64,000 nt of DNA from Candidatus Mediterraneibacter guildfordensis (GTDB taxonomy: Bacteria > Bacillota > Clostridia > Lachnospirales > Lachnospiraceae): assembly GCA_019112735.1 (NCBI GenBank), contig DXIS01000014.1:1-64000 (forward strand). The letters are read 5' to 3'. Every line of letters begins with the position of its first letter. Within the stretch, counting starts at the first letter, position 1. Under the pieces are notes generated by a model. That model was not told the DNA's origin and did no database searches. It saw only the letters and a program-made list of their open reading frames with translations. A program made the position numbers and the translations under genes. Positions 20,474 to 29,122 of this stretch are shown here, piece by piece.

Positions 20474-22309
20474 TTATATCTGGGACGTCATCCGGTACGC
20501 ACTGCTGCGGCGTCCGCTGTGTTCATCCGAATAAAGGAAACAGGACACGCTCCTGTCTCCAAATACATACTGCTCCGGCCTCTCCCGCCGGCAGCACTCC
20601 AGGGCATATCCGCAGCGTCCCGCGAACGGGCAGCATCCCTCCGCCGCATCGGTCAGGTCTGTTCCGGCAGCCTCCTTTACCGGACCGGATTTTATCTTCT
20701 TCGCCCGGACCGGATCAGGCTCCGGGACCGCCTCTAAAAGCAGCTTCGTATACGGATGCCAGGGATCGGAGCAGACCTTTTTCGTCCTTCCCGTCTCCAC
20801 GATCTGTCCGCCGTACATCACGGCGATCCGGTCGCTGATCCTGCGCACCACGTGCATGTCATGGGAAATGAACAGGCAGGCGAATCCGATCTTTCTCTGG
20901 ACCCGGAAGATCAGTTCCAGGATCTGCTCCCGCGTGGTCGCATCCAGCGAGGAAATCGCTTCATCACAGACCAGCACTTCGGGCTCTGTGATCAGCGCCC
21001 GGACAATACCGATGCGCTGCCGCTGCCCGCCGGAAAAAGCATGGGGATACCGGTCTGCATCGCCGTAAGACAGTCCGGTCAGGGCAAGGATCTTCCGGAT
21101 CCGCTCCTCTTTTTCCTCTTCTGTCAGACAGTGCCCGGCCGCTCTTGCATCTTCATCTCCCGCATCATGACCGCCAAGGCGCACCGCCGCGTCCAGCGCC
21201 TCAGAGAGCGCCTGGCGCACGGTCAGGCAGGGGTTCAGCGATGCATAGGGATCCTGGAACACCATCTGGACTTTTCCGCCAAATGAATCCATCCTCCGTC
21301 CCCGCTGCGGGATCCGCCCTCTGTAATAAAGCTGCCCCGCATCTTCCCGGAGCATTCCGGTCAGGATCCGGGCCACCGTCGTCTTGCCGCTCCCGCTCTC
21401 CCCGACCAGGGCCAGGATCTCGCCTTTTCGGATCTCCAGAGACACATCCCGGACGCCTTCATCCGCATCAAATATTTTCGTCACATGCGTCATCCGGATC
21501 AGCGCCTCTTCCCCGCTCGCCGGATCATCCGCATTTCTTTTTTCCTTCTCCCGCAGCCTGCCGCCTTTCGCATCTTTAAGAAGCTGCCTCGTATATTCTT
21601 CTGACGGATCATAGAAAATATCCTCTGCAGTTCCCTCTTCTATGATCCTGCCGCCGTGCATCACATACACATTCCGGCACATGGCCGCCGTCACGCCCAT
21701 ATCGTGGCTGACCAGCAGGAGGGCCGTCCCGGTCTCCCGCACGATCCGTCGCAGGAGCTGCAGGATCTGTGCCTGCACCACCGCATCCAGCGCCGTGGTC
21801 GGCTCATCCGCGATGATCAGGTCCGGCTCGCAGGCCAGGGCGATGGCCAGCACTACCCGCTGACGCATTCCGCCGGACAGTTCAAAGGGATACTGCCGCA
21901 TCCGGAGCGCAGGATTGCGGATCCCGACTGTCTCCAGCAGTTCTTCTGCGCGGGCCGCCGCCTCTTTCCTGCCACAGCCTTTCCGCGTCCGGACGGTTTC
22001 CGTGATCTGCCGCCCGATCTTCACGGACGGATTCAGGCAGCTTAATGAATCCTGAAAGATCATGGCGATATTCCGCCCCGGTGCGGGCACTTTCCCGTTC
22101 ACCGTGATCTGCCCGTACTGGACGGACGCACGTCCGTCCAGCAGCCCCATCACCGCCAGCATAGCCGTGCTTTTCCCGGAACCGGACTGGCCGACGATCC
22201 CGGTGATGCCGCCCTCTTCTACTGTAAAACTGATATCCTTCACGATCTCTGATGCGCCTTCCGTACCCGGGTACTGCACGCTCAGGTTCTTTACTTCCAG
22301 CACATTCAT
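20474..22309 (-). CDS. Fused OppD-OppF ABC transporter ATPase
   Basis: 611 residues containing two complete nucleotide-binding domains. Domain 1 (about 1-245): GQSGSGKST, signature LSGGMRQRV, Walker B LIIADEPTTALD. Domain 2 (about 265-530): GESGSGKTT, signature FSGGQRQRI, Walker B VLVCDEAISSLD. A cysteine-rich oligopeptide-transporter tail (CCPFAGRCGYALECC) is near residues 570-590. In E. coli OppD and OppF are separate; fusion is common in Clostridia and Lactobacillales. Its start overlaps the oppC end by 4 nt. Confidence 0.95.
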   Translation of the reverse strand: MNVLEVKNLSVQYPGTEGASEIVKDISFTVEEGGITGIVGQSGSGKSTAMLAVMGLLDGRASVQYGQITVNGKVPAPGRNIAMIFQDSLSCLNPSVKIGRQITETVRTRKGCGRKEAAARAEELLETVGIRNPALRMRQYPFELSGGMRQRVVLAIALACEPDLIIADEPTTALDAVVQAQILQLLRRIVRETGTALLLVSHDMGVTAAMCRNVYVMHGGRIIEEGTAEDIFYDPSEEYTRQLLKDAKGGRLREKEKRNADDPASGEEALIRMTHVTKIFDADEGVRDVSLEIRKGEILALVGESGSGKTTVARILTGMLREDAGQLYYRGRIPQRGRRMDSFGGKVQMVFQDPYASLNPCLTVRQALSEALDAAVRLGGHDAGDEDARAAGHCLTEEEKEERIRKILALTGLSYGDADRYPHAFSGGQRQRIGIVRALITEPEVLVCDEAISSLDATTREQILELIFRVQRKIGFACLFISHDMHVVRRISDRIAVMYGGQIVETGRTKKVCSDPWHPYTKLLLEAVPEPDPVRAKKIKSGPVKEAAGTDLTDAAEGCCPFAGRCGYALECCRRERPEQYVFGDRSVSCFLYSDEHSGRRSSAYRMTSQI

Positions 22310-23172
22310 CGGTTTTCTCTTCCTCTCATGGTCTCCATGCGTCCTCCTGCCTTCTGCTCAGCCGCCGTACCCGCCATATTCAGGGCGAGCAGCATCACGC
22401 AGAGCACCAGCAGGGGAAAGATCATCTGATACGGGTAAAGCATCATCTGGCTCCTCGCCTCCTGGATGATCGTTCCCAGGCTGGCCGCCGGCGCCTCGAT
22501 CCCCACGCCCAGAAAGCTTAAGAACGCTTCCGTGAAGATTGCCTGGGGCACGAGAAAGATCAGATTCACCAGAATCGTCCCCGCCGCGTTCGGCAGCAGA
22601 TGCCGCATCAGGATGCGCATCGGGCGGATCCCTTCCATCCGGGCCGCGTAAGCATATTCCATCTCTTTGAGTTTCAGGATCTCTCCCCGGACCATCCGCG
22701 CCATGCCGATCCATCCTGCCACGCAGAGCCCCAGGATCATGCTTCCGATCCCCGCCCCCATGACCAGGGTGAGCAGGATCACATAGAGCATGGACGGAAT
22801 GGCGGAAATGATATCCGCGATCCGCATCAGGATCAGATCCGTACGCCGGCCCGCGAAACCGGACACCGCGCCGTAGAGTACACCGATGGCACCATTTATC
22901 AGTGCGCTGGCGATCCCCACGGTCAGGCTGATGCCGGCGCCGTACCACACTCTCGTAAACAGATCCCGTCCGAACCGGTCCGTCCCGAACCAGTGGAGCA
23001 GGGAAACGCCCTGGTTCCGGATCTGCGCATCCTGCACGGAATAGGACCAGGGACTGACAAGCGGCACCATCACCGCCAGCAGGATCCAGACCGTGAGTAC
23101 GATGCATCCGGCCGCCGCCATCCGGCTGCCGCCCATGTATGTTTTCCACTGCTGTCTGATCCGCTTCAACAT
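22306..23172 (-). CDS. Peptide ABC transporter permease, OppC-like
   Basis: 288 residues and about six helices. The N-terminal segment before HWFGTDRFGRDLFTRVWYG is the usual OppC/DppC hallmark. The EAA-loop region reads VRGEILKLKEMEYAYAARME-like around residues 160-185 and LPNAAGTILVNL follows. It pairs with the OppB-like permease encoded 20 bp upstream. Confidence 0.93.
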   Translation of the reverse strand: MLKRIRQQWKTYMGGSRMAAAGCIVLTVWILLAVMVPLVSPWSYSVQDAQIRNQGVSLLHWFGTDRFGRDLFTRVWYGAGISLTVGIASALINGAIGVLYGAVSGFAGRRTDLILMRIADIISAIPSMLYVILLTLVMGAGIGSMILGLCVAGWIGMARMVRGEILKLKEMEYAYAARMEGIRPMRILMRHLLPNAAGTILVNLIFLVPQAIFTEAFLSFLGVGIEAPAASLGTIIQEARSQMMLYPYQMIFPLLVLCVMLLALNMAGTAAEQKAGGRMETMRGRENR

Positions 23173-23191
23173 GATGTGCCCTCCTTTCCGT

Positions 23192-24124
23192 TTATGCGCG
23201 CTCCTCCCGATATGCCCTCCGGGTCTTCGGATCCAGCCACGCGCACAGCAGGTCCGTAATAAGATTTACAAGGATCACCACCGCACCCATAAAGACCGTA
23301 AGTCCCAGGATGAGCGTGTAATCCCGGTTCGTGATCGATCCGACGAACTCCCGCCCCAGGCCGGGTATGGTGAAAATGCTCTCCACCACGAAGCTTCCCG
23401 TCAACAGGGATGCAGACGCCGGGCCGATATAATTGATAACCGGAAGATACGCATTTTTCAGCGCATGTGTAAATATGACCTGCCGCCTGCCAAGTCCTTT
23501 GGCCCTGGCAAACAGCACATAATCTTTCGTAAGCTCCGTCTCCAGCGTACTGCTGACCAGCCGCGAGACCATGGCCGACGGATACAGCGAGAGCGCCGCC
23601 ACCGGCAGGATGTAATGGACCGGGCTTAAAAGTCCGGACGCCGGGAGCAGCTTTAATTTCACACTGAATACGAGCATCAGCAGGATGGCCGCCGCGAAAC
23701 CGGGGATTCCCGCCGCGATCATGCCGCCGGCTGAGATCACCTGTTTCACGCTTCTCCGTCCCGACACGGCGCTCAGGATCCCAAGGCCGGTTCCCATGAT
23801 CAGAGAAACGATCAGCGCAGCGGTGCCTACAGAAGCCGTGACCGGCCACGCCCGCGCGATGACTTCCGTCACACGGACGGCCGGATCCTGGTAGGAAATG
23901 CCGAGATCCCCGTGCAGCACACCGCCGATATAGGAAATATACTGTGTAAAGAGCGGCTCATTCAGGCCATACTCCTGCTCGATGGCCTCCACCACCGACT
24001 CCGACACCCCACCCCTCTGGAACGGGCTTCCCGGGATGATGCGGACCAGGAAAAACGTAACCGTAATAAGGACAAAAAGAGAGAGGAACCCCGTCAGTAT
24101 ACGCCTGCATGTATATCGGGCCAT
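23192..24124 (-). CDS. Peptide ABC transporter permease, OppB-like
   Basis: 310 residues and six helices. MARYTCRRILTGFLSLFVLI is the typical DppB/OppB first helix, GDLGISYQDPAVRVTEVI follows, and the EAA-like region is DYVLFARAKGLGRRQVIFTH. AGAGGAT precedes the ATG. It is the first gene of a minus-strand run that continues without a visible terminator to 14711. Confidence 0.93.
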   Translation of the reverse strand: MARYTCRRILTGFLSLFVLITVTFFLVRIIPGSPFQRGGVSESVVEAIEQEYGLNEPLFTQYISYIGGVLHGDLGISYQDPAVRVTEVIARAWPVTASVGTAALIVSLIMGTGLGILSAVSGRRSVKQVISAGGMIAAGIPGFAAAILLMLVFSVKLKLLPASGLLSPVHYILPVAALSLYPSAMVSRLVSSTLETELTKDYVLFARAKGLGRRQVIFTHALKNAYLPVINYIGPASASLLTGSFVVESIFTIPGLGREFVGSITNRDYTLILGLTVFMGAVVILVNLITDLLCAWLDPKTRRAYREERA

Positions 24125-24168
24125 ATCCTCTCACCGCCTTTCTTTAAAACCTGATTGCCCATTTAATA

Positions 24169-24197
24169 AATATAGCATATTGTCATGGCCATGTCAT
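24169..24197 (-). promoter_or_regulatory. Promoter of the opp-thrE-cob run
   Basis: On the minus strand ATGACA (24197-24192), 17-bp spacer, TATATT (24174-24169) preceded by TGC (extended -10). Confidence 0.65.
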
Positions 24198-24213
24198 TAA
24201 AAAGCATAAAGAA

Positions 24214-24242
24214 ACGGAGCCTCCTTTCACCGGAGACTCCGT
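24214..24242 (-). terminator. Terminator of the pxp operon
   Basis: ACGGAG-C-CTCC / GGAG-A-CTCCGT stem with a 7-nt loop, followed on the minus strand by TTCTTTAT. It lies just after the ybaK gene. Confidence 0.75.
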
Positions 24243-24261
24243 CGTTCATTAATCTGCATTT

Positions 24262-24741
24262 TTACTCTGTCACATCCGCGAGCTGAAACCGCACGATCTT
24301 CTTCAAGTCTTCCAGCGCCACTTCGACCTGATAGCCGATCTTTCCCGCGCTGAAGATGATTTTTTCGTGCGCGGCCGCACTTTCGTCAATCGTTGTTGTA
24401 AACGGCTTTTTCATGCCGATCGGCGAGCAGCCGCCGTGCACATATCCGGTCAGCGGAAGCAGCTCTTTCTGCCGGATCATTTCAATGCTCTTCTCGCCCA
24501 CGCTCTTCGCCGCCTTCTTCAGATTCAGTTCCTTCTCCACAGGGATCACAAACACATAATGTTCTTTTGATCTTCCTTCTGTAACCAGCGTCTTAAATAC
24601 AATATCCGGATCCTCCCCCAGCGCCTTTGCAACCTCCGTGCCGCTGATGGCGCCGGTGCTCAGATAATTATAGCTGTTGTACGGGATCTTCTTCTGCTCC
24701 AGAAGACGCATCACATTTGTTTTTTCTTCTTTTTTACTCAT
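24262..24741 (-). CDS. ybaK: YbaK/EbsC-family Cys-tRNA(Pro) deacylase
   Basis: 159 residues of the aminoacyl-tRNA editing fold. Characteristic segments are FKTLVTEG, YVFVIPVEKELNLKKAAKS (where K near 70-75 is the conserved deacylation lysine of the family), and GYVHGGCSPIGMKK. The family clears Cys mischarged on tRNA-Pro. It begins 2 bp after pxpA, so it is co-transcribed with the 5-oxoproline genes. That pairing has no obvious functional reason. Confidence 0.9.
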   Translation of the reverse strand: MSKKEEKTNVMRLLEQKKIPYNSYNYLSTGAISGTEVAKALGEDPDIVFKTLVTEGRSKEHYVFVIPVEKELNLKKAAKSVGEKSIEMIRQKELLPLTGYVHGGCSPIGMKKPFTTTIDESAAAHEKIIFSAGKIGYQVEVALEDLKKIVRFQLADVTE

Positions 24742-24743
24742 AA

Positions 24744-25514
24744 TTATTTACAGATCTCGTCAAGCGGCGCGATCTGGATCCCCTCTTCTTTCAGCGCACT
24801 GCGGATCTTCTCCACGAAGAGCAGCGCTTTCTCGCCGTCCCCGTGCACGCACACGGAATCCGCCTGGATCTCAATATCCTTTCCGGTAACGGCGGTCACT
24901 TTGCCTTCCTTCACCATGCGCACCACGCGGGCGATGGCCTCATCCTCGTCGCGGATGAAAGCGCCTTCTTTCTTCCGGTTGACGAGGCTTCCGTCCTCCT
25001 CATAGCCGCGGTCCGCGAACACTTCACTTGCGGTCTTAAGCCCCAGGTCCTTTGCCGCGCGGATCGTCTCGCTTCCGGAAAGGCCCATGACGATCAGTTC
25101 CGGATCATACGCTTTAACGGCCTCACAGATCGCTTTCGACAGCTCGTAATCCTTCGCTGCCATATTGTAGAATGCGCCGTGGGGTTTCACATGCTGCAGC
25201 TTCATTCCCTGTGCCCGGCACATACCGCCCAGGGCGCTGATCTGATACATCGTATAGGCCTTCGCCTCTTCCGGCGAGATCACCATGTTCCGGCGACCGA
25301 ATCCCATCAGGTCCGGGAATCCCGGATGTGCGCCGATGCGGATGCCCGCCTCCTTTGTGCGGCTTACGGATTGCATCATCACCACCGGGTCTGACGCATG
25401 GAATCCGCAGGCGATATTCGCCGAGGAAATGAGGGGGATGATCTTCTCATCCATCCCAAGGGTATAGCGTCCGAAGCTCTCGCCCAGGTCGCTGTTTAAA
25501 TCTACTTTATACAT
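24744..25514 (-). CDS. pxpA: 5-oxoprolinase subunit A (LamB/YcsF family)
   Basis: 256 residues. VDLNSDLGESFGRY, SANIACGFHASDP, IGAHPGFPDLMGFGRR and KPHGAFYN are the signature metal/substrate segments of the family. PxpA with PxpB and PxpC cleaves 5-oxoproline to glutamate using ATP. I start at the ATG at 25514, giving the usual MYKVDLNSD start; a GTG nine bases upstream is an alternative, and the ribosome site is weak for both. Unusually, the gene is separated from pxpB/pxpC by the biotin carboxylase pair. Confidence 0.94.
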   Translation of the reverse strand: MYKVDLNSDLGESFGRYTLGMDEKIIPLISSANIACGFHASDPVVMMQSVSRTKEAGIRIGAHPGFPDLMGFGRRNMVISPEEAKAYTMYQISALGGMCRAQGMKLQHVKPHGAFYNMAAKDYELSKAICEAVKAYDPELIVMGLSGSETIRAAKDLGLKTASEVFADRGYEEDGSLVNRKKEGAFIRDEDEAIARVVRMVKEGKVTAVTGKDIEIQADSVCVHGDGEKALLFVEKIRSALKEEGIQIAPLDEICK

Positions 25515-25545
25515 TTCATTCACTTCTTTCTTAATGATATCCGGA

Positions 25546-26892
25546 TCAGTCCAGCCTCAGCATCCGCTGGATGAACCCGGTGTCCGCCCTGCCTTCGCAG
25601 AACTCCGGATTGCGCATGATCTGGAACTGGAAGTCCAGGTTCGTCTCCACGCCGAGGATCACCATCTCATCCAGCGCGGAGCGCATCTTCTGGATCGCCG
25701 CGTTCCGGTCCGGTGCATGGACGATGACTTTGGCGATCATGGAATCATATTCCGACGGGATGCGGTATCCGGTGTAGAGCGCCGTATCCACGCGCACGCC
25801 GTTGCCGGCCGGCAGATGCAGGTGCTTTACCACGCCGGGGCTTGGCATAAAGTTCTTCTGCGGGATCTCCGCATTGATGCGGCACTCGATGGCATGGCCG
25901 CGCAGCTGGATGCCCTCCTGGTTGAAGCTTAACGGTTCGCCCATGGCCACCCGGATCTGCTCGATGATCAGGTCCGTGCCTGTCACCATCTCCGTCACGC
26001 CGTGCTCCACCTGGATTCGGGTATTCATCTCCATGAAATAGTAGGATCCTTTCGGATCAAGGATGAACTCCACGGTTCCCGCATTTGTATAGTTTACCGT
26101 CCGCGCCGCCAGGACCGCGTCCCGGTTCATGGCATTGCGGATCTCATCATTGATGGCCGGCGAGGGCGACTCCTCGATCAGCTTCTGATGGTTTCTCTGG
26201 ACCGAACAGTCACGCTCCCCCAGCGCCACCACGTTGCCGAACTTGTCCGCCATGATCTGAATCTCCACATGGCGCGGGTTCTCGATGAACCGCTCGATAT
26301 ACATGGTATCGTCGCCGAATGCATTGGCGGATTCACGCTGGGCCATGTTGAACTGAAATTCAAACTCGTCCGCGGACTTCGCCACGCGCATGCCTTTGCC
26401 GCCGCCGCCGGACGACGCCTTGATCATCACCGGGTAGCCGATCTCCTCCGCCAGCTTCACGCCGGTCTCCGCGTCATACACCGGTTCTTTCGTACCCGGC
26501 ACGACCGGTACGCCGGCCTCCATCATGGTCTTGCGGGCGTGGGATTTATTGCCCATGCTGTCGATGACTTCCGCTTTTGGTCCGATGAAGGTGATCCCGT
26601 TCTTCTCACAGAGACGGACAAAATCCGCATTCTCGGAGAGGAATCCGAACCCCGGATGGATGGCGTCCGCACCCATATTCAGGGCTGCGGTCACGATACG
26701 CTCCATGTTGAGGTAGCTGTTCTTCGCCGGCCCCTCACCGATGCAGATCCGCTGGTCGGCCAGCTGGACATGCAGGCTGTCCTTATCTTCTTTTGAGTAA
26801 ACCGCCACGCTGCGGATCCCCATATTCCGGCAGGCACGGATGATCCGCACAGCGATCTCGCCGCGGTTTGCGATCAATATTTTCTGAAACAT
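25546..26892 (-). CDS. accC: Biotin carboxylase subunit
   Basis: 448 residues, full length. The ATP-grasp enzyme carboxylates biotin on the carrier protein. FQKILIANRGEIAVRIIRAC, HPGFGFLSENA, the glycine-rich loop KASSGGGGKGMR, EMNTRIQVEHGVTEMVTG (catalytic E and R) are all intact. It follows the carrier gene by 12 bp. No accA or accD homologue is next to it, only the PxpB/PxpC carboxyltransferase-like genes, so it may serve a dedicated carboxylase instead of, or besides, acetyl-CoA carboxylase. Confidence 0.95.
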   Translation of the reverse strand: MFQKILIANRGEIAVRIIRACRNMGIRSVAVYSKEDKDSLHVQLADQRICIGEGPAKNSYLNMERIVTAALNMGADAIHPGFGFLSENADFVRLCEKNGITFIGPKAEVIDSMGNKSHARKTMMEAGVPVVPGTKEPVYDAETGVKLAEEIGYPVMIKASSGGGGKGMRVAKSADEFEFQFNMAQRESANAFGDDTMYIERFIENPRHVEIQIMADKFGNVVALGERDCSVQRNHQKLIEESPSPAINDEIRNAMNRDAVLAARTVNYTNAGTVEFILDPKGSYYFMEMNTRIQVEHGVTEMVTGTDLIIEQIRVAMGEPLSFNQEGIQLRGHAIECRINAEIPQKNFMPSPGVVKHLHLPAGNGVRVDTALYTGYRIPSEYDSMIAKVIVHAPDRNAAIQKMRSALDEMVILGVETNLDFQFQIMRNPEFCEGRADTGFIQRMLRLD

Positions 26893-26904
26893 CAGCGCCC
26901 CTCC

Positions 26905-27327
26905 TTAATCTGAAAGTTTTTTCACTTTGAAGAGTGGCTGTCCGTACTCGACTTTCTGTTCATTGCTGACAAGGACTGCCTCGATCTCGCAGTCATAGTC
27001 GCTCTCGATCTCATTCATCAGTTTCATGGCCTCAAGGATGCATACGGTCTGTCCCGCCTTCACCACATCGCCCACTTTGACGAATGCCGGCGCATCCGGG
27101 GCCGGAGCCGAGTAAAATGTACCCACGATGGGGGAGATGATATAATTTTCATCCACCGTATCCTCCGCCGGCGCCTCTGTCTTCACAACGGTCAGCGGCG
27201 CGCCCGGCTCGCCTGCGGTCCCCCTGCGGCTCATCTTGATCTTCGTATCGCCCTCCTGGATGGAAAACTCCAGCATCGAGGACTTCTCAATGATATTTAC
27301 CAGTTTTTCAATATTTCCCAAATCCAT
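26905..27327 (-). CDS. accB: Biotin carboxyl carrier protein
   Basis: 140 residues. An N-terminal helical segment (NIEKLVNIIEKSSMLEFSIQ) is followed by an acidic linker and the biotinyl domain (about 65-140). The biotin lysine is in EAMKLMNEIESD, and ISPIVGTFYSAPAPDAPAFV is the standard domain start. The ATG at 27327 has AGGAG 8 nt upstream; the longer frame into pxpC is not supported. It lies between pxpC and accC. Confidence 0.95.
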   Translation of the reverse strand: MDLGNIEKLVNIIEKSSMLEFSIQEGDTKIKMSRRGTAGEPGAPLTVVKTEAPAEDTVDENYIISPIVGTFYSAPAPDAPAFVKVGDVVKAGQTVCILEAMKLMNEIESDYDCEIEAVLVSNEQKVEYGQPLFKVKKLSD

Positions 27328-27349
27328 AACGGTCACTCCTATCTTTCTA

Positions 27350-28354
27350 CTACTTAAACAGCTTGCCCAGTCGTTTCGCCACAAGACGGCACTCCAGCAC
27401 CTCTTTGCACGGCTTGTAGATCCGTCTGCGGAACTCATTCATCTCCGCCACCTCGTCGAGCAGGAGCTGCTGCGCCTCCTCCACGGTCACTGCGGCAAAG
27501 CGGACTTTATTGTCCGTCCTGCACTGGGCCAGCTTCGGAAGGTCCGCCGAGATCACAGTCGCGATCTTGGCATATCCGCCGGTCGTCTGCCGGTCCGACA
27601 GGAGCACGATCGGCTTGCCGTGGCTCGGCACCTGCACGGATCCGAAAGCAATGCCGTCGGAAATGATATCCGCCGTATTCTTATATGCGATAAAGGGGCC
27701 TTCCAGACGGCAGCCCATCCGGTCAAACTCACTGGTCACGGTGTATTCCGAATTCAGAAATGTCTCGATCCCCGCAGCGGTGAACACATCAGTCTGCGGT
27801 CCCATGACCACGCGAAGGGTTACTTCATCATAATCGAATTCATCCAGGTCCAGACTCCTCGAGAGGAAGAACGGCAGATATCTCCGCTTGATGCGGAAGC
27901 CGATGTAATCATCCTCCTTCAGCCTGCGCCCTTTGAATCCGCCGATGCCGCACTTGATATTGGTCGAGCGGCTGCCCATGACCACCGGGATGTCCAGATA
28001 GCTGGAAAATGCGATATATCCGCGGCTTCCGGTCCGGCATCCGGCGAAATCCAGGATGTCGCCTTTGTGCATGTACAGCGCCGTATACATTTTCACCGGT
28101 TTCTTATTGACACGGGGCTGGAAATCCCCGCCCGTGATGGCGATGATCGTCTCAGAGGTAAACTCCAGGCTCGGACCCATCAGCGTGAACTCCAGGACCG
28201 CCTCATTCTCCGGGTTATCCAGGAGCAGGTTGGCGATCTTGAAGGACCGGATGTCCATGACGCCGGATACGCTGAATCCCTGGCTCTGGTAGCCGGTCCG
28301 GCCCAGATCCTGCACGGTCGTCAGCATCCCGCCTTTTAAAACACGAATACCCAT
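27350..28354 (-). CDS. pxpC: 5-oxoprolinase subunit C / biotin-dependent carboxyltransferase-like (KipA, AHS2)
   Basis: 334 residues of the AHS2 domain. GMLTTVQDLGRTGYQSQGFS near the N-terminus, GVMDIRSFKIANLLLDNPEN and PVVMGSRSTN are typical, and VLLSDRQTTGGYAKIATVIS near residue 265 is the most conserved block. It overlaps functionally with the carboxyltransferase half of urea carboxylase. The gene starts 3 bp after pxpB and precedes the biotin carrier gene. Confidence 0.93.
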   Translation of the reverse strand: MGIRVLKGGMLTTVQDLGRTGYQSQGFSVSGVMDIRSFKIANLLLDNPENEAVLEFTLMGPSLEFTSETIIAITGGDFQPRVNKKPVKMYTALYMHKGDILDFAGCRTGSRGYIAFSSYLDIPVVMGSRSTNIKCGIGGFKGRRLKEDDYIGFRIKRRYLPFFLSRSLDLDEFDYDEVTLRVVMGPQTDVFTAAGIETFLNSEYTVTSEFDRMGCRLEGPFIAYKNTADIISDGIAFGSVQVPSHGKPIVLLSDRQTTGGYAKIATVISADLPKLAQCRTDNKVRFAAVTVEEAQQLLLDEVAEMNEFRRRIYKPCKEVLECRLVAKRLGKLFK

Positions 28355-28357
28355 CGA

Positions 28358-29086
28358 TCACACCTCCTTCTGATGGATGGTGCACGTATAGGTGCCTTCG
28401 TCCACCTGTTTCTTAATGTCCAGATATTCCTCTTCCGATACCGGGATAAAACGGATATAGTCGCCCGCCTCAAAGAGGATCGGGACCTCCCGGTCCGGAT
28501 CATAGGTCTTCACCGGCGTCATGCCGAGAAGCTGCCATCCGCCGGGGGAATCCAGCGGGTAGATGCCTGTCTGGGAACCGCCGATCCCCACGCTTCCCGC
28601 AGGGATGCGGATGCGCGGATTAGCAAGGCGGGGCGTATGGATGCGCTCATCCAGGCCGCCCAGATAAGAGAAGCCCGGCAGGAATCCCAGCATATAGATG
28701 AGATAATCCTCCCCGCTGTGGATCCGGATCACCTCTTCCGGAGAAAGCCCGGCATGATCCGCGATATTCTGAAGATCGGGGCCGTATTCCCCGCCGTAGC
28801 ATACCGGGATCTCGAAGATCCTGGCCGAGGAAGCTTCTCCGCTGATCTCCAGCTTCAGGATCTTCTCCAGCCGGCTCTTCAGCCCGGCGTAACTGATCAC
28901 GCGGGGATCGTAGTTGATCAGAAGCGACGCGAAAGCCGGGATCATATCCGTGACCCCCTCGATCTGCTGCGCTTTGATCATGCGGACCACCGCCGTGATC
29001 TGCGCATTGATCTCCGGGGAGATCTTCTGCTCGAACTCAATGAGCAGGGAAGAATCTCCCGCTGTATAAATCTTGATTTCACTCAT
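28358..29086 (-). CDS. pxpB: 5-oxoprolinase subunit B (KipI, AHS1)
   Basis: 242 residues of the AHS1/allophanate-hydrolase-like domain. The conserved core is HSGEDYLIYMLGFLPGFSYL followed by GGLDERIHTPRLANPR and VGIGGSQTGIYPLDSPGGWQ, with G-x-T near the end. It forms a heteromer with PxpC in 5-oxoproline cleavage. In Bacillus subtilis the same family (KipI) also inhibits a sporulation kinase. It lies 36 bp after the NRAMP-fold gene. Confidence 0.93.
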   Translation of the reverse strand: MSEIKIYTAGDSSLLIEFEQKISPEINAQITAVVRMIKAQQIEGVTDMIPAFASLLINYDPRVISYAGLKSRLEKILKLEISGEASSARIFEIPVCYGGEYGPDLQNIADHAGLSPEEVIRIHSGEDYLIYMLGFLPGFSYLGGLDERIHTPRLANPRIRIPAGSVGIGGSQTGIYPLDSPGGWQLLGMTPVKTYDPDREVPILFEAGDYIRFIPVSEEEYLDIKKQVDEGTYTCTIHQKEV

Positions 29087-29122
29087 TCAAATCTCCTGCC
29101 TTTCACAAGATGCACATCATTC

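Noticed and set aside
18839-24124. Nickel (NikABCDE) transporter
   Set aside because: The binding protein and fused ATPase look like the oligopeptide type, and no nickel-specific feature is visible. Kept only as a remote alternative.
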